Shown here piece by piece: positions 10,457 through 20,470 of a DNA stretch of 64,000 nucleotides. Each line of letters begins with the position of its first letter. The stretch's first letter is position 1. The stretch lies in NCBI GenBank assembly GCA_037127315.1, contig JBBBDQ010000347.1, positions 383,501-447,500 of the forward strand. The letters run 5' to 3'. Below the pieces are notes generated by a model. It saw nothing but the letters and a program-made list of their open reading frames with translations, did no database searches and had not been told where the DNA came from. This stretch comes from Ascarosepion bandense. Lineage: Eukaryota; Mollusca; Cephalopoda; Sepiida; Sepiidae. Position numbers and translations under genes: made by a program.

Positions 10457-11293
10457 GTGAAGCTATGATTTCATTATTAGGTTTTTCACTCTTGAGGATT
10501 TGGATTGCCTCTAGGGTTGACTTTATGCTGTATTTACTCGGAAGGTAGGGTGTGATAAGCTGGTTAATATGTTTAGTTAACTGGTATACAGGAGTAGGAA
10601 TTTGGGATATGATAGGGCGGAGAGGATAGTTAGGTTTATGAGTTTTTATGGTTCCGTATATGTAACCAGGTTTATAGTCACCAATAATTTTAGGGAGTTT
10701 TAAGGAATTCTGATCAGCGTTGTTGGCACTAATGAGTTTATTAAGTTTAGATTTTAGTTGGTGTGTCGGGTTTTTGTTAATTTTTTTAAATTTTGTGTGG
10801 TCATGGAGTATGTGGTTGAGTTTTGTGTTGTAATCTGATTTGTTAAGTACAACAAAGATGTTAGCCTTGTCAGCTTTTTTTACAATTATGTGAAGGTGGT
10901 TGCGTAGTTCGTGCGCGGCACTTTTTAGTTGTTTCGATAGAATTTTTGAGGAGCTTCTGCTTTTATCATGGCGATCTTTGATTGCCTCAGCCTTAAGTAG
11001 ATCTTTCAGTTCGGGTTTAACGGTTATAAGTTTTTCATCTTGTAATTTAGTGATGCTTTGATAGAGCGTTTCTATTTCAATTTTTTTAGTAAGCTGGTTA
11101 TACTTACGGTATATATGGCAGTTAGGTCCAAGGTTGAGTAATTCTTCTTGGTGCTTAGTTAGTTGGTGGTTGGAAAGATTTATGAATTTATCGAATTTTT
11201 TGGGAAGAGTGATCGTGCCATTGTATAGTGAATTAAGTTTTTTGACAATTTTAGCGCGGTGTTCAGCTTCAGATTTTGCGGTGATTTTGGATT
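10188..11293 (-). pseudogene. Penelope-like element reverse transcriptase, N-terminal part
   Basis: One open frame of about 368 codons runs from 11293 to 10188 with no ATG. In order it shows the PLE N-terminal region (LTKHQEELLNLGPNCHIYRK, KKIEIETLYQSITKL), IVKKADKANIFVVLNKSDYN, the YIYGTIKTHKPNYPLRPIIS block typical of PLE RTs, PSKYSIKSTLEAIQIL, and RT motif A SLDVENLFTNVP. After ...IYIQRDGVS, where the family continues with the M-G-S-P-L-G block, the frame runs into unrelated sequence. Palm motifs B and C (YVDD) are therefore missing. The 5' end is cut at the inverted-repeat junction. RT copies element RNA at target sites; this copy cannot. Confidence 0.85.
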
Positions 11294-11562
11294 TTGATGT
11301 GGAAAACCTTTTTACTAATGTACCCGTCAGTGAAACTATTGATATAATTATAAGAAATGTTTACAGTAATCCTTCATTACCCCCACTCAAAATTAATCCC
11401 AACATCCTAAGAAAAATTCTACTAGCTTGTACTACTGAAGTGCCTTTTGTTGATCCAAACAACACTATATATATACAACGTGACGGAGTGTCTTCGGCCA
11501 TCCGCCACGGTAGGGATGGACTTATATTTTCAATTCAATTATCTTTATTGTTAATAGCTTAA
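11294..11562 (+). pseudogene. Inverted duplicate of the PLE RT motif A segment
   Basis: It encodes DVENLFTNVPVSETIDIII...IYIQRDGVS exactly as on the minus strand at 10451-10188. It is the coding part of the right 480-bp arm. The open frame upstream of 11294 (from 11134) is antisense to the PLE N-terminus and is not real coding. Confidence 0.85.
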
Positions 11563-11773
11563 ATGTTCTATGTTTACTGTGTGTTATTATTTACTCTTTG
11601 ATAATGGCTTATGTGAGCCGAAAGCTTAGACCTGATAAAAAATTCAACAAATACTGTGATTTTTTGTTGTCTTTTAACGACATCACCATCAAGTATATCA
11701 GACGGTATGAACGGATCCTACACAAAATGAATAGACAAAACTTGTCTATATTATTCAATGAAACCTGCATTAA
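11294..11773 (+). repeat. Right arm, 480-bp inverted repeat
   Basis: Mirror of 9977-10456 across an 837-bp single-copy spacer (10457-11293). Near-identity of the arms implies a recent event or ongoing homogenisation. A long-palindrome assembly artefact is also possible. Confidence 0.9.
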
Positions 11774-11797
11774 TGAAAAAATGCTGCCAAAATACAC

Positions 11798-11834
<37 letters not shown>

Positions 11835-11840
<6 letters not shown>

Positions 11841-12168
11841 AATTCTTTGAACATTATTCTTTATCGATACTCATATTTAAGTAGATATTCTGTTTTTAAT
11901 GAAACAGTATTATATATTTATTACAACCGGCCTGCTTATTTACGATAGTCGAGAGGTCTAAGACGTGACTAGATCAAATAGTAGCTTCTACTACATAGAT
12001 AGCGGTCACAGGTTTGAAACCTGCCGAATGGCGCATATTTTCGTAATAAAAATTTATCGTAAATAATCAGGCCGGTAGAAATAAATGTATAATACTGTTT
12101 CATTAGGAAACAGAATATCTACTTAAATACGAGTATCGATAAAAAATAATGTTCAACCAATTCATTTT
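11835..12168. mobile_element. Fold-back element with tRNA-like core
   Basis: The arms 11835-11947 and 12054-12168 are imperfect reverse complements (blocks AGTAGATATTCTGTTT, TGAAACAGTATTATA, TCGATACTCATATTTAAGTA). The 106-bp core has a tRNA-like A box (TAGTCGAGAGGTC, 11946-11958) and a B box GGTTTGAAACC (12011-12021) inside a perfect CAGG-CCTG T-arm stem, with a long-variable-arm layout (Ser/Leu-like). Both outer ends abut (TA)n. It is non-coding: either a MITE that captured a tRNA-like SINE or an inverted SINE pair. Confidence 0.6.
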
Positions 12169-12177
12169 TTTATATTT

Positions 12178-12185
<8 letters not shown>

Positions 12186-12240
<55 letters not shown>
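12186..12240. repeat. (TA)n microsatellite
   Basis: About 27 TA units bordering the fold-back element. A matching shorter run lies at 11801-11834. Confidence 0.95.
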
Positions 12241-12246
<6 letters not shown>

Positions 12247-13345
12247 TGACTGAAAATTGTATTGAAGCTAAAAATTAATTATAAAAAAACGATTTGCATA
12301 AAGAAATCTGACAGAGTATATGAACTCGGTTTCGTTCCGTAGATATAAACTCGTATGTTGTGTCTTGGTGTTAGTGGGTAATGTTGATCTAGATCTTGAG
12401 TTTTCGTACATCAGGTGAAATATTGTCTTTACATTTTATGTGTTAAATTGTCTGATCGCATTAAATCAGATGAGAAAATTGTCAAACTCCGTAGGTGGTA
12501 GCTGCTTACATCATCCGAGACGTGATAAATAGTGTTAAAAGAAAGCAGGTTAGAAAAAATCGATATATGATATAATTATGACATTTGTTTTTAGAATGTC
12601 TTAGTTCTCTTTGTACTCTAACGCGATATTTTGATAAAATAGGAATAGATAGCATATTGTAACGGATTTAGGTTGACAAAAAATAGTTAGATCATGAAGA
12701 CGCGATTCGAATGATGATTCTTGAAAAAAACGGAAATGATCTCGTGATAAGAGACTAGTAACCAAAATGAAATTACAAGGTCAGAATTTTCACATGTAAG
12801 ACACTTCAAACGTTTCCTGAGATTACTTTTTTATTGAAAACTAGAGAATTCAAAAAGCCCCTTGAAAATTTTATATGCCCCTAATGGTTTTATTTCGTGA
12901 TTCTTTTATTTGCAGTAAATTATCTTAATTGTTTTTTATGTAATGAATATATAATGAACATGAACATACCTTGTTTCCCCCTCATTGTAATGGGATTGGC
13001 TAGTATCAACCATATATACAGACAAAGACAAGGACGTGAGTGAGTGAGACAGATCTAGAGATCTATCACTAGAGGTCTCCTGGTTACGCCTACGTCTCGG
13101 GACACAACATACGACGAATACAACTACGGACTAGATTTTTCTGCCGGATTACATTTGCCTTAACCATTTAACAACCTCGTATTGATATATATACCATCCC
13201 GGGATATATCAGTTTTTTATTTGGCTTTAATCAGATTTATTTTTCTTTTTTACCATCCATTTAAAAATATTTTGCTTGTTCTTTCTTTTTCTTTCTTTCT
13301 TTGGGTTATGTTTCCTGCTTTCATTTGACCGCTTCTCCGGGGCAC
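12241..13345. other. No gene recognised
   Basis: AT-rich DNA. The patch 12985-13190 is GC-richer (GAGTGAGTGAGACAGATC, GGTTACGCCTACGTCTCGGG) after a CATATATACAG and could be an LTR or promoter remnant. I could not find termini or a primer-binding site. Confidence 0.35.
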
Positions 13346-13455
13346 CTTGACGTGATATAGTGGTTAGCAAGCTTGTTCTTGCTTGAATCCTTACACTTCA
13401 GTAGTGAGTTCGATCCTCACTGAGTGACCCATAATTCCGGCTTTGGGCCGTATCT
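13346..13455 (+). repeat. tRNA-derived SINE head
   Basis: The A-box-like TATAGTGGTTAGCAAGC (13357-13373) is followed about 50 bases on by the B box GAGTTCGATCC (13406-13416) inside a GTGAG...CTCAC T-arm. ATAATTCCGGCTTTGGGCCG follows as the tRNA-unrelated body. The Pol III promoter spacing is right for a tRNA-derived SINE. No other copy is in this window. Confidence 0.55.
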
Positions 13456-13489
13456 AAACATTTCTTCGAAAATCACCATTTTTCTGCGT

Positions 13490-14324
13490 CTCTTTCTTTG
13501 ATCTGATTCCATTTTTCTCATCGAAGTTATTTTAAAAATGTTCTTCCTTTTATGCTTTTTTAGTTGTTTCTTTTTTTTAAATGTCATTTCGTTTTCTTGA
13601 TCGATTAAAAATTATTCCCTTTTCGTTTATTCTTTCTTATCGAAACAAATTTTGAAAGATTTATCTATTTTCCTTTCTATTTTTTTCCTTATTTCTTTCT
13701 TTGATCTCATTTCATTTAGTCGGCTAAGCTGGTTTATATAATTTATACTTTTATACTTTATTTTTATACTTTCTCTTTTATATTCTTACCTTATTTGTTC
13801 GCTCTGATTTGATTTTCTTCAACGAAGCTAATTTTATTTGTCTACCGCTCTTTCTTATTTTATTTGATCTGATTATATATTTCCTATCTAAACCAATTTC
13901 AGGATGGTCTTCCTTTTTTTCTTTTTACAATCTTTCTTTTTTTTCTTGTTACTTTCTTTCTTCTTTGTCTTTCTCATTCTTTCTTTGACCTGATTTCTTC
14001 TTCTCAGAAGCCAGGCTTTACTTCTCCGTTCTTTCTTTTGATTTATTTTCCTATTTGCTAAAACTCTATAATTATTTTTTTATTTTATTTCGTCTTCTTT
14101 TCAGAAGCCAATTTTTATATGTTATCTTTTTTCTTTCTATCATTTATTTTTATTGTTTCTTGTCAAGGTATATTTTATTGTTCATCTATTTATTCAAATA
14201 TTATTTATTTTGTTTCATCAATAACAATTTATTATTTCCATTTTCTTTCTCTAATTTATTTTTCTTTCATCTGATTTTAGTTTTGTTTTCTAATTTTCGT
14301 CTTTTTCATTTTTTTTTTTTAATC
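13490..14324. repeat. Pyrimidine-rich degenerate tandem repeat
   Basis: The plus strand is strongly C/T-biased. A diverged core of about 30 bases, TTTGATCTGATT...TTCTCA(G/T)(A/C)GAAGC, recurs roughly every 60-200 bases (13497, 13703, 13803, 13865, 13985, 14088). This suggests an old minisatellite. The 100-codon open frame at 14055-14357 is compositional. Confidence 0.5.
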
Positions 14325-14525
14325 ATTTCACCCCGAGCAAGGCGGAAATGCCACTGATGTGCAGGGGGTTACATAAATGTAAAAAGATTAATTAGAAAAG
14401 AGTGAAGAGTACAGACTAGTTAAAAAGGAACAATAGAAAGCAGGTGCGATGACAGATACATAGGTGGAGAGAAAGGGAAGGTTATACAAGGGTGGGGAGA
14501 GAGCTAGAGTCCAGTGGTTAGTAGA
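14325..14525 (-). mobile_element. LINE family L1x 3' UTR and tail (minus)
   Basis: Reversed, it reads ATGTAACCCCCTGCACATC...CGCCTTGCTCGGGGTGAAAT then poly-A. This is the same 3' terminus as the plus-strand copies at 15016-15065, 16212-16262 and 22093-22150. It is 5'-truncated where the plus-strand copy begins. Confidence 0.7.
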
Positions 14526-14533
14526 TTTTTCAC

Positions 14534-15065
14534 ATGAATTACTGGTTGCTTCCTCACATTAACGTGGTTGATACTGACTTGGCAGACCGGCTGCAGCCGC
14601 TCTCACACCGGCGTGATGTAGCTTCCCTGTGCCTCTTCTACAAGTACTTTCATGGCTTCTGCTCCGATGAGTTTAGATCACTGGTGCCGCCTAAGCACGA
14701 ATTTACACGAGATACTAGATTAGCAACTAGGTCCCACCCTTTTACAGTTAAACAAATAAGATGTAACCGTAAATTCTACTCCAACAGCTTCTTTTCTCGC
14801 GCTTCCCGCCTGTGGAACTCCCTTCCACAAGTCTGCTTTCCCGACAGTTACAATCTCCAGGTGTTTAAATGTAGGGTCAATAGACACCTCCTATCACACT
14901 AACTCCCAACTATTCTCACAACACTCTCATCTACCCAACCCTCATTCTCGGTATCCTCACCCGCCTATCACCCACCCTCTGTTATTTCCTATATTTAATC
15001 AGCTTTTCTCCACTCTACGTAGCCCCCTGCACAGTAGTGGCAGTGACATGCCTTGCTCGGGGTGA
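14534..15065 (+). pseudogene. LINE family L1x, RT C-terminus plus 3' UTR
   Basis: The open C-terminal frame (to 14902) contains LSHRRDVASLCLFYKYFHGF, SHPFTVKQIRCNRKFYSNSF and ASRLWNSLPQVCFPDSYNLQ. This is the conserved post-RT tail of jockey/CR1-like non-LTR retrotransposons (ORF2). The RT domain itself is absent through 5' truncation. The 3' UTR ends CCTTGCTCGGGGTGAAACGC plus poly-A. Exact clade not determined. Confidence 0.75.
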
Positions 15066-15086
15066 AACGCTTATAAAAAAAAAAAA

Positions 15087-15117
15087 ATTATTATTATTAT
15101 TATTATTATTATTATTT
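15087..15117. repeat. (ATT)n microsatellite
   Basis: Ten ATT units between the LINE poly-A and the 3' end of a minus-strand Dong/R4-like fragment. Confidence 0.9.
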
Positions 15118-15540
15118 CGATATCTGCTATGGTCATATTATCTATCAAATCTGCGAGAAGATTTAAGGCATGTTGTGATGTATTATTATGTCTACATTAC
15201 ATTATTTGTTTTTCTATATCCCACAGCATCACTGGTGTTATATAGATATAGTTCTTCTTAGGGATCGGGCTGAACTTATCAAGAAAATTTTAAGCTAAGA
15301 TCTTTAGTTATTTATTCAATGTGTTGGTTTGTTACACATTTTTCATTCCTAGCGCACCCATTATTACTGGTATTATATTTAATTAGTAGGCAGGTTTTTT
15401 TTTCGGTTTTTGACAATTATGTCCGGTCTATTTGCTTCAGTGTTCCTGTCTGTAAAATCTGTCTATTCCCACAGATTTGTGATCTTTTCTATGGTTAAAT
15501 CTCATGGAACTGTTGTCTTGTACTGCTGAAAAGATATGTA
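15118..15540 (-). pseudogene. Dong/R4-like LINE 3' fragment (decayed)
   Basis: It matches 41346-41900 along its length: TCGATATCTGCTATGGTC against TCGATTTCTGCTATTGTC, TTCTTCTTAGGGATCGGGCTG against TTCTCCTTAGTGTGTGGGCTG, GTCCGGTCTATTTGCTTCA against GTCTGGCCCATTTGCTTCA. The better copy encodes a restriction-like-endonuclease C-terminus. Here the frame is destroyed. The 3' side abuts (ATT)n, as in the other copy. Confidence 0.6.
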
Positions 15541-15770
15541 ACTGATCTGAATTATTATTATTTTTTTTTTTTTTACATTTATGTTACCCTTGATGCAGAA
15601 AGCGTTATTGCAATTGATTATATTTATACTCTCAAAATGTGGCAAGTTGGTTACTATGTAACAGAGAACGTTCACAAGACCAACGATACAGTATTATCAA
15701 TAATGACTACCTGTACCTGTTTCAAACAAGCTTTGGTTTCGTTTTTCGACTAACGATGGCGTCCAATTAA
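15541..15770. other. AT-rich stretch, no gene recognised
   Basis: T-rich at 15551-15573. Otherwise nothing recognised. Confidence 0.4.
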
Positions 15771-15779
15771 ATGTTCGAA

Positions 15780-16262
15780 TTAGAGTTTCTCTCACACCGG
15801 CGTGATGTGGCTTCCCTGTGCCTCTTCTACAAGTACTTTCATGGCTTCTGCTCCGATGAGCTTAGATCACTGGTGCCGCCTAAGCACGAATTTACACGAG
15901 ATACTAGATTAGCAACTAGGTCCCACCCTTTTACAGTTAAACAAATAAGATGTAACCGTAAATTCTACTCCAACAGCTTCTTTTCTCGCGCTTCCCGCCT
16001 GTGGAACTCCCTTCCACAAGTCTGCTTTCCCGACAGTTACAATCTCCAGGTGTTTAAATGTAGGGTCAATAGACACCTCCTATCACACTAACTCCCAACT
16101 ATTCTCACAACACTCTCATCTACCCAACCCTCATTCTCGGTATCCTTACCCGCCTATCACCCACCCTCTGTTATTTCCTATATTTAATCAGCCTTTCTCC
16201 ACTCTACGTAGCCCCCTGCACAGTAGTGGCAGTGACATGCCTTGCTCGGGGTGAAACGCTTA
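15780..16262 (+). pseudogene. LINE family L1x, second RT C-terminus copy
   Basis: From LSHRRDVASLC onward it is nearly identical to 14609-15065: one amino-acid change (DELRS for DEFRS) and a few 3' UTR differences. Its 5' truncation point and its A-rich tail (AAAAAAATAAAA) differ from the first copy, so it is an independent recent insertion rather than a tandem duplication. The preceding residues (MFELEF) are flanking DNA. Confidence 0.75.
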
Positions 16263-16578
16263 TAAAAAAAATAAAAAAAAAATATAAACGATCTTTTTTT
16301 ATAATTCAGTAATATTTTATTCATTGAATTTCCTGCGAGAACAAGAACTAATTGAAATACAGACGAACAGTATTTAATTTAAAAAAATAAAAATACGTAA
16401 ATCACGAAGAAAATAAAATGATGTATACTACTTTTGATGATTAAATATATAATACTTATTTATGAGGCTTGTTAAATGGTGGTTGACGCTTATTGACAAA
16501 TGCATCTTTCAGTCGATTACTTTTATATTTTCTATGCTCCACAGGTAGTGCAGAGAATAATCTCAAATTAATAAAGAT

Positions 16579-16581
<3 letters not shown>

Positions 16582-16612
<31 letters not shown>

Positions 16613-16616
16613 ACAC

Positions 16617-16651
<35 letters not shown>

Positions 16652-16691
16652 CGTGTGTGTGTGCGTGTGTGTGTGTGTGTGTGCGTGCGTG
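16582..16691. repeat. Compound (TA)n(GT)n microsatellite
   Basis: TA units (16582-16630) pass into GT/GC-interrupted GT units (16631-16691). Confidence 0.9.
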
Positions 16692-17515
16692 CTATAGGGA
16701 AATAAAAGAACAGATAAACTAAAACCTACTGTTCGTAGCATTTAATTTTATAAAAATTGACAAATAATGAGTAGAGCTTAATATTGTAATTTTCTTATTA
16801 CATTTCATAACAAATTTCTTGTTTCAGAAAATTAATCCTCGGGTGATATTTTAAAATAGATGTTGAAAATGATTTATTTTCGAAAATATAAAATGAATTC
16901 ATAGTCATTCAGAAAGTTAAGGAGGGTTGGTTGGAAGAATTTAATCAATATGATTATGTGTGTCTGTATTACTCAATCAAAAGTGAAAATTATGTCGAAC
17001 TATGACGTTGAACATTTAGGTAGCATGAAAGAAATTTTTGACAATTTTTATTTGTCTGGGGAAGATACATACTAAAAAATATATTCAAATGTGTAGAAAC
17101 AGGTTTTTGACAGCAGGTCAGATTTTAGGAATTTTAATTTTCTTTTTCGTGTATTTGTGAAAGGGACTAAATTTTTAAATTAAAATTTGAATGAGGTAAT
17201 TATTAAGTAGTTATATTAGAGTTATGAAACCAAGTAATTAATGTGATATCAATATTAATAGAATAATTATTACGTGCTATTAGAGCGCAAATTATAATGG
17301 GACATTATAATTAAATTTTAAAGTGAAATATTTTTGGTGCTTTCATAAAACTGTCAATTAACTTCTATTGTTTAGTAGTAATTATTTTCAATGAAAAGAG
17401 CCTTCAGCTTAGTTCATTATCATTAATACCAGTCATGAAAGATCTTGCTGCGTGTTTGTTCTTTTCTTGTGAATTATTAAATTAATTTACTTTTAACAAT
17501 AACTATGTCATCGAG
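16692..17515. other. AT-rich stretch, no gene recognised
   Basis: No motif-bearing frame or repeat match was found. Confidence 0.45.

Positions 17516-17519
<4 letters not shown>

Positions 17520-17569
<50 letters not shown>
17520..17569. repeat. (TA)n microsatellite
   Basis: About 25 TA units. Confidence 0.95.
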
Positions 17570-17572
<3 letters not shown>

Positions 17573-17771
17573 AAAAACTTATAGCTATACTTGTTTTGAA
17601 AAACACTCTGCGTATCTACGTGGAAGGAAAAATGGTTGTAAAAAAAAAAGAGGAAAGCATATGAACACCAGCCAAAGGAATTCAAACTGAGTCAGCACGT
17701 AGCCCAAAGAAAAAACCCGAGACGTGTAATCAATAACAAAAAAGCGCTCAACACGTAAGCAGAACAGAATT

Positions 17772-17909
17772 AGTAAAGTGTAGCTAGTGAGCCAACAAAC
17801 CTACCAAGATTTCACTTCAGCGGATCTTCAGGGAACGTTGGAGCCAACGTTACCTGAAGATCCGCTTACGTGAAAACTTGGTAGTTTTGTTGGCTCACTA
17901 GTTATAGTT

Positions 17910-17913
<4 letters not shown>
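17772..17913. repeat. 142-bp near-perfect palindrome (hairpin)
   Basis: The left arm 17772-17839 and right arm 17846-17913 are reverse complements with about ten mismatches. Shared blocks are TAGTGAGCCAACAAA, CCTGAAGATCCGC and AACGTT. The centre is only about six bases (GGAGCC). Transcribed, it would form a hairpin of about 65 bp. It ends at the (TA)n at 17914. Probably a MITE; no coding. Confidence 0.75.

Positions 17914-17970
<57 letters not shown>
17914..17970. repeat. (TA)n microsatellite
   Basis: About 28 TA units followed by five TCA units. Confidence 0.95.
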
Positions 17971-17971
<1 letters not shown>

Positions 17972-17980
17972 TCATCATCA

Positions 17981-18021
17981 TCAAGCAGTGAAGAATATAT
18001 ATATATTCTTCACTGCTTGAC
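17981..18021. repeat. Perfect short palindrome around (TA)n
   Basis: TCAAGCAGTGAAGAA, then TATATATATA, then TTCTTCACTGCTTGA: a 15-bp perfect stem. It may be a TA-centred hairpin generated by slippage or fold-back copying. Confidence 0.75.
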
Positions 18022-18024
18022 GAC

Positions 18025-18479
18025 ATATACCCATAAATTTGTTTTTATGTGTGTGAATGGTGTCAACGTTTCTTCATACTGAGGTTACAAGGTTGATAGA
18101 TTTCTGGTTGCCGCTTCCTGACTCTTATGTAAGTGTCTGGAGAGTCTGCTCTGATCAATAGTCGAATAATATCCGGGTTCTTGCAGTGCCATGTTGCGCA
18201 TGAATGGCTTTTTCCGTAAGCACCTCCGGTATGCAATAATAGTAGTCTGCTGTCTGCGCCAGTTCTCCTCCGATACATATTACAATTTGACGACGACAGA
18301 GTGCTACTACTATCCTAAACTTCTCCTTGCCAAAGTTACACACTATGATGATAAGCAACCAAAGATATAAAACTAAACCAGCCCAACAAAAAAACACCTT
18401 ATCACCTCAACCAAATCTGTGGTATTCGTACATTCGGACTGGCAAATCGTTCCTTTTCGAAAAATAACCGGACATCCTA
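18025..18479. other. GC-normal stretch, no gene recognised
   Basis: Two overlapping minus-strand open frames (18063-18278, 18155-18397) have ordinary codon variety but no motif I recognise. The stretch lies directly upstream of a LINE endonuclease remnant and may be that element's 5' part. Confidence 0.3.
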
Positions 18480-18484
18480 GCTTT

Positions 18485-19450
18485 ATGCGAAACTCATCTT
18501 AACTCTAAATTGCTAGCTTCTGATTTCTCTATTCCCGGCTGCCTTTTTCTGTTTAGGTATGAATCTAATGACCGCATGTTTGGCCTTAAAGTTTATGTCT
18601 ACAAACATCTTTCGCTATCAGGAAGGGGGGGGGTCTCTCTTGAATCTCCAGACCGTTCTTACATATATTTCTGTCTCTCTCTACTAAAACCAGTCAACCA
18701 TGGCTTCTTTCTCAATTGCTCTTTTTCCTGTCATGATTGTTGGCCATTTCAAGGCCGTTTCCTTACATCCGTTTGCAAATTTGTTTAAGTTCGGTGACTT
18801 TAATTCCTATCATGCAAAGTGGCTTAAACATTCTGATCCTGATCTTGCTGGCATGCGACCCCCGAATATATCATCGCCCTATTATTCTTATATTATGTTA
18901 TTGCTTTTCGGTAAAGTAGTCGAGGCTCTATTAAAATCTGATTTGATTAAGCATCTCAGCTCACATTAACTACTCTTTGACAAGCAATATGATGTGGTAG
19001 CGGTCTTCATTGAAAATGTATTTTCGACTTTAGAAGATAATGGTAGTGATCGTGCAGTGGCTTTAGATAACTCAAAAGTGTTTTCAAGTATTTGAAATTG
19101 TGGTTTTCTGCACAAAGTCTACTGCTACAGTATTACTAGACGATTATCTGATTTAATCTAATCCCTATCAAATCTTAAAATACAGATCCTTTTGAAAGGG
19201 TAAGCTCTCAGAACCTTCCACACAATCGCGGCTCTTCTTCAAGGCGTTATCCTAGGTTCTACGTTGTTTCTGATCTACATCAATGATCATCCTGATATAA
19301 TCATTTCCCAAGTAGACCTTTATGCAGATGACTCCACCACTTACAGTAATCTCAATAAGAAATCCACTTAGGTTGCTACTCTTAAAAAAGACTCTCAGTA
19401 AGTGGTTAACTGGGCGGGAAATAGTTTGTAAATTTGATGCCTCCAAAACA
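18485..19450 (+). pseudogene. LINE endonuclease-reverse transcriptase (heavily decayed)
   Basis: Reading across frames gives pieces of an APE-type endonuclease (ETHLNSKLLASDFSIPG, CLSLLKP, FFLNCSFSCHD, FGDFNSYHAKWL) and then of an RT: HSLLFDKQYD in place of the usual SDRQYGF, VALDNSKVFSS (motif A region), LQGVILGSTLFLIYINDHPD (motif B) and VDLYADDSTTYS (motif C, YADD). Motif order and the ADDS box fit a jockey/CR1-type ORF2, possibly the same family as 38440 and 43755. Multiple stops and frameshifts; large internal deletions. Confidence 0.7.
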
Positions 19451-19474
19451 AAACTGTTTTAACTACTATTTGTC

Positions 19475-19650
19475 TATATTTCTGAGATGAGGTAGTCTTT
19501 ACAGTATTTACATTATTCGGACTATTTAAAAGGTTCGGTTCGAAATTCCTAGCAACTGAAGAAGGTCTGATCGTACAACGGCCGAAACGTCGCAACAAAG
19601 ATGAGGACAATAGTCCGAATAATGTAAATACTGCTTTAACTACTATAGAC
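19475..19650 (+). repeat. Interspersed repeat E with inverted ends and hammerhead-like motif
   Basis: ACAGTATTTACATTATTCGG (19500-19519) recurs inverted at about 19614-19633. Between them lies CTGAAGA, AGGTC...GGCC, GAAACGTCGC (19557-19598), resembling a minimal type I hammerhead with T to A in the CTGATGA box. A related copy lies at 27530-27680. Probably a PLE-derived terminal repeat. Confidence 0.45.
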
Positions 19651-20278
19651 AAATTTTCCTGCACATCATCAGCATTTGATGAGAGTCTCTTAAAGAGCAA
19701 CACAATGCACCAATTTGACCTCACCTTTTTAAACCGCGTGAGATGGAACAACGACATTCATGTAATAACTGCATATACAACTATTTGGGTCACTACTTTG
19801 AAGCAGAATTTTTTCACATTTTTTTTTAAGAAAATGCGCACCAAACTCAATCCGAAACATACTTGTAGAAAATACAAGTTCAATAGCTTCATTCACATGT
19901 AAAAAAGATTAAAAATTATTTAAGTGGTCATAATAAAAGAGGAAAAGCCATCGCGCAAGGTTATTAACTTCGAACACGGCCGCAATGTGCTAGCCGTGTT
20001 TAGAAATTAAAACATCCCTATAACTTCAGAGATATAAATTAAAAAGATACACATTTACTTAAAAATAAAAAACACCCATGACATAGGCTTAAATAAAAGA
20101 ATAGTGAAATCACTGAGATATAAAGAAATTTTGGACAGTTTCTACACTTCTTATGTCCAAAGAAAAAAGACATGTACGAACTCAAGAAAAATTAAAAAAC
20201 CGCCGTACCTTGTTAGTCTTTTTTAATGAAAGATGTACATTGTTTATTTTGACAGTAAACCCTCTTTTATACACATGT

Positions 20279-20394
<116 letters not shown>

Positions 20395-20408
20395 TTTAAT
20401 TAGTTTAC

Positions 20409-20470
20409 AATGCGATACAGAAATTTTGTTTCGAGATTTAAAGTAATTATCTCCTCATCAGGCAATGTTA
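20409..20470 (-). ncRNA. Hammerhead-like motif (partial)
   Basis: On the minus strand: CTGATGA (20461-20455), a stem II with GAGAT paired to ATCTC, an exact GAAA (20432-20429) and a short stem III (ACA...TGT) leading to a GTA triplet. Stem I pairs only partly. The layout parallels the better-formed motif at 46923-46984, and the flanks (TGTTTCGAGATT against TGTTTTGACATT) look related. Confidence 0.4.

Noticed and set aside
11134..11293. N-terminal part of the plus-strand frame 11134-11562 as PLE coding
   Set aside because: Only the part from 11294 is sense PLE sequence. The earlier part is antisense to the PLE RT N-terminus across the inverted-repeat junction.
11598..11640. TTGATAATGGCTTATGTGAGCCGAAAGC (positions 11601-11628) as an active hammerhead in the PLE arms
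   Set aside because: A six-pair stem II and GAAA are present, but the first box is TTGATAA and stems I and III do not form convincingly. At most a decayed remnant.
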